Shown in pieces: positions 60,047 through 64,000 of a stretch of DNA of 64,000 nt. The notes under the pieces were generated by a model. The model worked only from the letters and a program-made list of their open reading frames with translations. It did not search any database and was not told the origin of the DNA. Where the stretch lies: assembly GCF_017897595.1 (NCBI RefSeq), contig NZ_JAGKIK010000002.1, forward strand, positions 1 to 64,000. Direction: 5' to 3'. Made by a program: the position numbers and the translations under genes. Each line of letters begins with the position of its first letter. Positions within the stretch are counted from its first letter, which is position 1. The stretch comes from Aquimarina sp. U1-2 (GTDB taxonomy: Bacteria; Bacteroidota; Bacteroidia; Flavobacteriales; Flavobacteriaceae).

Positions 60047-61498
60047 ATGCTTCAAAATGAACTGTTTAATAACGTAATACGAGATTTCAATGCAGGGTAT
60101 TGGGAGCTACACACCAATCCCGATACAGAGATTTGGTCTTTAAAGTTTTATGAGCAGATAGGTTTTAGTAGTAAGGATTTAAAAGCTACACTAGCGTACT
60201 TTCTAGAACATCTAATCCACAAAGATGACATTGAAGTTTTTAGAGATAATTTTTTGAATTATAGAAAAAACACCATTCATTTTAAGCAGCATATCAAAAT
60301 TCTTACAAAAAGTGGAACGTATAAACTTTTTCGATGTGCTACTAATAATGAATTACCGGTAAATATTAAGTCTGAGACAAAACTAGTATTCTTTTTTGAA
60401 ATAAAACTAGAACCTAATCAAGATATTACTAAGGATAATTTCTACTACAAAGAGACCGCTCAGATGACTGCAACCGGAAGTTGGTATGTCGATTTTCAAG
60501 AAAAAAAGAGTTTTTGGGATTTTGAGACAAGGCGAATTTTAGAATATCCTGATGATTACCTACCGTCGCTCAAAGATTCTGCCAATTACTATGCGGCCGA
60601 TTCGAGGCAGCAGGCAGCCGATCTATTTTTTAATTGTGCTATGGTGGGTACACCCTTTAATACCGAGATCAAAATGGTAACGGCAAACCAAAGAATTTTT
60701 TGGGTACGAGCTATTGGAAAACCGGTATATAATGAAAATAAAGAGATTATTGGTATACGAGGTGTTTTTCAAGATATTGATGAAATTAAAAAGAAAGAAA
60801 TACGATTGCAGAGGAGTATGGATATTATTACCTCTCAAAATTCGAGATTGTTCAATTTTGCTCATATAGTATCTCATAATTTAAGATCTCATACCAGTAA
60901 TCTATCCTTATTGGTTCAATTAATAGAGGATATCGATAATCCCGAAGAAAAAATAGAATTGGTTAATGAGGTGAAGCAGATCTCATACAGTTTGAATACT
61001 ACAATAGAACATCTTAACGAGATTGTAGCTATTCATACAAATAAAGATCAAGAAAGAAAGAAGATCAGGTTTCAGGACTCACTAGATTTGGTAACGAGTG
61101 GTATTGGGCAAATGATCGCGTATAGTAAAACAACCATCAAATCAGATTTTACAAAATTAGAAGAGATCGACTATATCCCGGCATATCTAGAAAGCATACT
61201 GCTCAACTTAATAACCAACGCCATAAAATACAAGCATACAGATAGAGATCCGGTAATACATATAAAAACCTATATCAAAGACAATCATAAGTATCTGGAA
61301 GTTATCGACAATGGAAAAGGAATTGACATGAAACTGTTTAAAGATAAAGTATTCGGAATGTATAAAACGTTTCACTACAATAAAGATGCCGTTGGCATTG
61401 GTTTGTTTTTAACCAAAAATCAAGTAGAATCTTTAAATGGCACTATCGCTGTGGAAAGCGAGGTAGACGCAGGAACAAAATTTATAATAGAATTTTAA
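60047..61498 (+). CDS. PAS-domain sensor histidine kinase
   Basis: A 483-residue soluble kinase with no membrane segment. PAS 1 (about 8-120) and PAS 2 (about 135-250, ending GIRGVFQDIDEIKKKE) are both of the PAS_3 type. The phospho-acceptor is His277 in AHIVSHNLRSHTSNL, the HisKA variant common in Bacteroidota. The ATPase domain has the N box NLITNAIKYKH (about 385-395), G1 DNGKGID and G2 GIGLFLTKNQV. The single-domain response regulator follows after 44 bp. The signal is probably intracellular, since both PAS domains are cytoplasmic. A hairpin overlaps the stop codon (61497-61513). Confidence 0.92.
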   Translation: MLQNELFNNVIRDFNAGYWELHTNPDTEIWSLKFYEQIGFSSKDLKATLAYFLEHLIHKDDIEVFRDNFLNYRKNTIHFKQHIKILTKSGTYKLFRCATNNELPVNIKSETKLVFFFEIKLEPNQDITKDNFYYKETAQMTATGSWYVDFQEKKSFWDFETRRILEYPDDYLPSLKDSANYYAADSRQQAADLFFNCAMVGTPFNTEIKMVTANQRIFWVRAIGKPVYNENKEIIGIRGVFQDIDEIKKKEIRLQRSMDIITSQNSRLFNFAHIVSHNLRSHTSNLSLLVQLIEDIDNPEEKIELVNEVKQISYSLNTTIEHLNEIVAIHTNKDQERKKIRFQDSLDLVTSGIGQMIAYSKTTIKSDFTKLEEIDYIPAYLESILLNLITNAIKYKHTDRDPVIHIKTYIKDNHKYLEVIDNGKGIDMKLFKDKVFGMYKTFHYNKDAVGIGLFLTKNQVESLNGTIAVESEVDAGTKFIIEF

Positions 61499-61513
61499 CC
61501 CGTTGATCGGGTT
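61497..61513 (+). promoter_or_regulatory. Hairpin between kinase and response regulator
   Basis: AACCCG and CGGGTT around a 5-nt loop form a 6-bp GC-containing stem that begins in the kinase stop codon. No T run follows. It might attenuate or stabilise the transcript between the two genes; it could also be chance. Confidence 0.35.
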
Positions 61514-61542
61514 CAAAGAAAAACGCTCAAACCCCTTTTAGA

Positions 61543-61956
61543 ATGAGTAGCACAATATCTTTGGCATGCATTATCGATGATGATACTATGTATGTAAGTT
61601 TGATAAGACGAATTATACTGGCCAAAAATCTTTGTCAAAATCTTATGGTTTTTCATAATGGAAAATCGGCCTTCGATTATTTTCAAGTGATGACCAGCAG
61701 TATAGACGAGAAAAACATTCCTGAAATTATTTTTTTGGATATAAATATGCCTGTTATGAATGGTTGGGAATTCTTAGAGCGGTATACCAGTATAGAGAAT
61801 AAACTAAAAAAAGCAAGCGCACTCTATGTTGTGAGTTCTTCAATAAATCCTGTTGATATTAATAGAGCTAAAAACAACAACGCCGTAAAAGATTACATAG
61901 TAAAACCTGTTACTATTGCAGATCTAGAATCCATATTTTCTAGAAAACACAATTAG
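61543..61956 (+). CDS. Single-domain response regulator
   Basis: A 137-residue receiver without an output domain. The acidic pocket is IDDD (11-14), the phospho-acceptor is Asp66 in FLDINMPVMNGWEFL, and Lys121 lies in VKPVTIADL. It is the obvious partner of the upstream PAS kinase. With no DNA-binding or enzymatic domain it must act through protein-protein interaction or as an intermediate in a phosphorelay, as CheY- or Spo0F-like proteins do. No histidine phosphotransfer protein is encoded nearby. Confidence 0.93.
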   Translation: MSSTISLACIIDDDTMYVSLIRRIILAKNLCQNLMVFHNGKSAFDYFQVMTSSIDEKNIPEIIFLDINMPVMNGWEFLERYTSIENKLKKASALYVVSSSINPVDINRAKNNNAVKDYIVKPVTIADLESIFSRKHN

Positions 61957-62063
61957 ATGGTGTCTAGTAAATTAGATTAAAAAGTACTAGTCATTCGCAA
62001 TACATTGCTCTTGGCACCGTACTAACTTGTTTCAACATTCGAAATAAGTCAGAAATTTTAGAC

Positions 62064-62822
62064 CTAACCTGAAAATTTTTGAAGACGCATCTGTTGTCCA
62101 TCAAAAACAGCATAGGTGTAATGTGTTATCCAATCCCCCAAATTGGTATAACGCGATTTGTTATTTAACTCAATTTCCATAGGTAAGTGCCTATGTCCAA
62201 ATACAAAATGATCTCGATGTTTATCTTCAAGTTTTCTTTTGCAATACTGTACCAACCATTCTTTATCTTCTCCTAAAAAGGTAACGTCTTCTTCTCCAGA
62301 AATCAGTTTATTTTTTACTGAAAGATATTGAGCCAATTTCACACCAAGATCAGGATGCAACCACCGGTATAGCCATTTTGCTAACGGATTGGTAAACACC
62401 TTTTTCATTCGCTTATACCCTTTATCCCCAGGTCCTAAACCATCCCCATGACCAATAAAAAAGGTAGTATCGTTAAACGTGAATTCTTGAGGTTTGTGAT
62501 ATACAGGGATATTTAATTCTTCTTCAAAATAACCGTTCATCCAAAGATCATGATTACCTACAAAATAATAGACTGGAATTCCTGAATCTGTAATTTCGGC
62601 AAGTTTTCCTAAGGTTCTGGTAAACCCTTTTGGTACTACCGTCTTATATTCGAACCAAAAATCGAAAAGATCACCTAGTAAGAAAATAGCTGCGGCATCT
62701 TTCTGAATATCATGCAGCCACTTTACAAATTTTTGCTCTCTGGGAAAGCTTTCTTTTGTAGTAGGAGCCCCTAAGTGATTGTCGCTGGCAAAATATACTT
62801 TTTTCCCTTCCGGAAGGTTCAT
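62064..62822 (-). CDS. lpxH: UDP-2,3-diacylglucosamine diphosphatase
   Basis: A 252-residue calcineurin-like phosphoesterase that hydrolyses UDP-2,3-diacylglucosamine to lipid X in lipid A synthesis. Metal-site motifs are present in order: FASDNHLG (11-18, Asp14, His16), GDLFDFWFEY (50-59), GNHDLWM (89-95), GHGDGLG (about 124-130) and FGHRHLP (about 222-228). DNH replaces the DxH more often seen as DLH in LpxH. The length fits the LpxH rather than LpxG/LpxI types. It follows the queD-like gene by 32 bp. Confidence 0.9.
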   Translation of the reverse strand: MNLPEGKKVYFASDNHLGAPTTKESFPREQKFVKWLHDIQKDAAAIFLLGDLFDFWFEYKTVVPKGFTRTLGKLAEITDSGIPVYYFVGNHDLWMNGYFEEELNIPVYHKPQEFTFNDTTFFIGHGDGLGPGDKGYKRMKKVFTNPLAKWLYRWLHPDLGVKLAQYLSVKNKLISGEEDVTFLGEDKEWLVQYCKRKLEDKHRDHFVFGHRHLPMEIELNNKSRYTNLGDWITHYTYAVFDGQQMRLQKFSG

Positions 62823-62854
62823 ATGTTCTATTTGAAATGTAAAGATAAGAAAAG

Positions 62855-63310
62855 CTAATCAGGATTTTCACTGGCATACCATTCTGCATAAGAGGTTTCT
62901 GTTTCCTGAAGTTTAAGCGAATGTAAGGTAACATTTTTAGGCAACCTTGTTTTTATCTTTTCTGCAAAGTCGATGACCATGTTTTCACTAGTGGGTTGAT
63001 AGGATACAAGAATTACATTATGCCCTCTGTTTTTTAACTCCATAGCCAATTCTACATGAGGTGTATTTTTATTAAACACTGTTGCATGGTCAAATACATC
63101 TTCAATTTCTTCTTTTACAATTTTTTTGAGATCCCCAAAATCGATAACCATGCCCCATTTAACATGAGAAGTATCTGTGATAGGAGTACCAATAACGGTA
63201 ACACTTAATTTATAACTGTGACCATGAACATTTTTACATTTGCCATCGTACCCATAGAGGGCATGGCCGGTTTCAAAAGAAAATTGTTTGGTAATACGAA
63301 TTTTACTCAT
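62855..63310 (-). CDS. queD: 6-carboxytetrahydropterin synthase / 6-pyruvoyl-tetrahydropterin synthase family
   Basis: A 151-residue enzyme of the T-fold family. The zinc ligands are His16, His29 and His31 (FETGHALYGYDGKCKNVHGH), and Cys25 within CKNVHGH is the catalytic cysteine typical of QueD. DFGDLKKIV and PTSENMVIDFAE are the other conserved segments. QueD converts dihydroneopterin triphosphate to 6-carboxytetrahydropterin for queuosine synthesis; a PTPS activity is an alternative. It has a -7 box 20 nt upstream and is co-transcribed with lpxH. Confidence 0.87.
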   Translation of the reverse strand: MSKIRITKQFSFETGHALYGYDGKCKNVHGHSYKLSVTVIGTPITDTSHVKWGMVIDFGDLKKIVKEEIEDVFDHATVFNKNTPHVELAMELKNRGHNVILVSYQPTSENMVIDFAEKIKTRLPKNVTLHSLKLQETETSYAEWYASENPD

Positions 63311-63330
63311 TCTGAATACTATAATTTTTG

Positions 63331-63338
63331 CAAAGTTA
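63331..63338 (-). promoter_or_regulatory. -7 box for queD-lpxH
   Basis: On the minus strand TAACTTTG fits TAnnTTTG, 20 nt before the queD ATG. Confidence 0.6.
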
Positions 63339-63380
63339 CGAAGATTACCATCTATATCTTCTATTTATAGAACTGGTTTA

Positions 63381-63575
63381 ACCCGAATTATGTATTATAA
63401 AATTTAATACGTTTCAAAATACCTTTAAAACAAACGTTGCGCTGTATTTTTCAATGTCACCATAGCCCTTCGACTCCGTTCAGGGTAAACTGCTATGCTG
63501 AAACTTAGAAAACACTTGTTTTTTTGGCACCGCGAAAGGGGATTATACCTCGAGGCAGAGCCGTCTCGGGTATCC
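63381..63575. repeat. Chimeric repeat: palindromic element fused to another repeat family
   Basis: The left part (63381-63520) is the 169-bp element (ACCCGAATTATGTATTATAA at its end, after TTA), with an extra CCTTCGACTCCGTTCAGGG segment inserted at about 63467-63486. The right terminus is missing. Instead, from about 63523 the sequence becomes a TTGGCACC-type repeat (TTGGCACCGCGAAAGGGGAT). Confidence 0.65.
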
Positions 63576-63784
63576 AATTTAAGACCACTTTGCTGTAAGC
63601 ATCAAAAAACAAGATCATCTCTTATCCTGGCTCTTGGTTCTAAAAGTCTTTGATATTTAATTTAACATAAAAATCATCAATACTATATTTTAAAAACACT
63701 ATTGTGCGAAGGTCTGTTTATTTTGTGTTAAAAACTTATTATAACTGCGCATTGTAGCATATCTATAAATAGGCGAACATATCC

Positions 63785-63792
63785 TATATTTG
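63785..63792 (+). promoter_or_regulatory. -7 box abutting a small membrane-peptide gene
   Basis: TATATTTG fits TAnnTTTG and ends 5 nt before the ATG at 63798, as at thiL, suggesting a leaderless transcript. Confidence 0.6.
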
Positions 63793-63797
63793 AACCT

Positions 63798-63899
63798 ATG
63801 TTAGATCATTTCTTTGAAAAAAACGGGCTTAAAATAGGTGTAGTTTTGATGGTATCTTACATAGCACTCATGCTATTCGTTATACTATTTACACCGTAA
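63798..63899 (+). CDS. 33-residue membrane peptide, probably leaderless
   Basis: A short frame (MLDHFFEKNGLKIGVVLMVS followed by a hydrophobic run and LFTP) not long enough for usual ORF cut-offs. It has a charged N-terminus (DHFFEKNGLK) and a single transmembrane helix (about 12-31), the form of known small membrane proteins. A near-perfect -7 box lies 5 nt upstream, which argues that it is expressed. Function unknown; the family, if any, was not recognised. It lies between queD and a gene running off the window end. Confidence 0.55.
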   Translation: MLDHFFEKNGLKIGVVLMVSYIALMLFVILFTP

Positions 63900-63956
63900 A
63901 ATTTACTGTTTTTAAGTTTAAAACATATATAAATCATCTCTTAACACTAATTCATC

Positions 63957-64000
63957 ATGGGAAGAACTATTTTTATAAAATACCGACTAGAAATTGTAAT
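63957..64000 (+). CDS. Start of an unidentified gene cut by the window edge
   Basis: ATG at 63957 begins a frame (MGRTIFIKYRLEIV) that runs off the right edge after 14 codons. It is too short to identify. Its position 57 bp after the small peptide and the open frame make it a likely real gene start. Confidence 0.35.
   Translation, partial: MGRTIFIKYRLEIV

Noticed and set aside
61497..61513. Terminator between kinase and response regulator
   Set aside because: The stem is short and there is no T run, and the two genes clearly form a functional pair; it is kept only as a hairpin.

Overview
The window is chromosomal DNA from a member of the Bacteroidota, most likely a marine Flavobacteriaceae (an Aquimarina-like genus is possible but not shown). 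The evidence is low GC content, Bacteroidota-type promoters (-7 box TAnnTTTG), weak ribosome binding sites, a C-terminal type IX secretion sorting domain, a TonB receptor/lipoprotein pair, the SUF iron-sulfur cluster, and families largely confined to this phylum (DUF3078, DUF2480, DUF2911, DUF5689). No tRNA, rRNA, CRISPR array, prophage or complete insertion sequence was seen.

Layout. 1-340: the edge of an IS481-type element that has removed the start of a DUF2007 gene. 341-1640: a long non-coding stretch with degraded repeats. 1641-2631: rpiB and a GNAT acetyltransferase. 2647-8242: TonB receptor, DUF5689 lipoprotein and a divergent secreted nuclease-like phosphoesterase. 8283-10474: small lipoprotein and CPA-type antiporter. 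11178-17832: MBL hydrolase, subtilase lipoprotein, M1 peptidase, rnpA and S41 protease. 18136-25994: secreted protein, AraC-type regulator, DUF2911 protein, Lys-rich lipoprotein and a giant secreted LTD/nuclease with T9SS tail. 26381-30120: dehydrogenase remnant, hflX and two DUF3078 proteins. 30367-42112: the SUF Fe-S assembly genes on the minus strand (sufA-like, sufB, lipoprotein, sufC, four-helix-bundle protein, sufD, sufS, sufE, sufT-like, DUF2480), interrupted by a serine hydrolase, an M43 protease and a DUF4377 lipoprotein. 42563-46934: thiL, small proteins, hydrolase, brnQ. 46976-52480: three tandem paralogous lipoproteins with a collagen-like stalk and a leucine-rich-type solenoid. 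52827-64000: TPR/AraC regulator, aminopeptidase P, BNR-propeller protein, DUF2721, histidine kinase plus response regulator, lpxH, queD and a leaderless 33-residue membrane peptide.

The most unusual feature is the density of small non-autonomous repeats. One is a 169-bp palindromic element with terminal repeats beginning ACCCG and a 3-bp TTA/TAA duplication: three intact copies of identical length plus relics. A second, of 48-96 bp, runs from TTGGCACC to GAGGTAGT, contains a REP-like hairpin and also sits between TTA/TAA triplets. A third has GAATATCCG ends. Several copies lie exactly at a TAA stop codon. One copy of the second family is inserted in frame inside the signal peptide of the DUF5689 lipoprotein, where excising 99 bp on paper restores a normal lipoprotein signal. 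These calls come from reading the sequence; no database search was possible.
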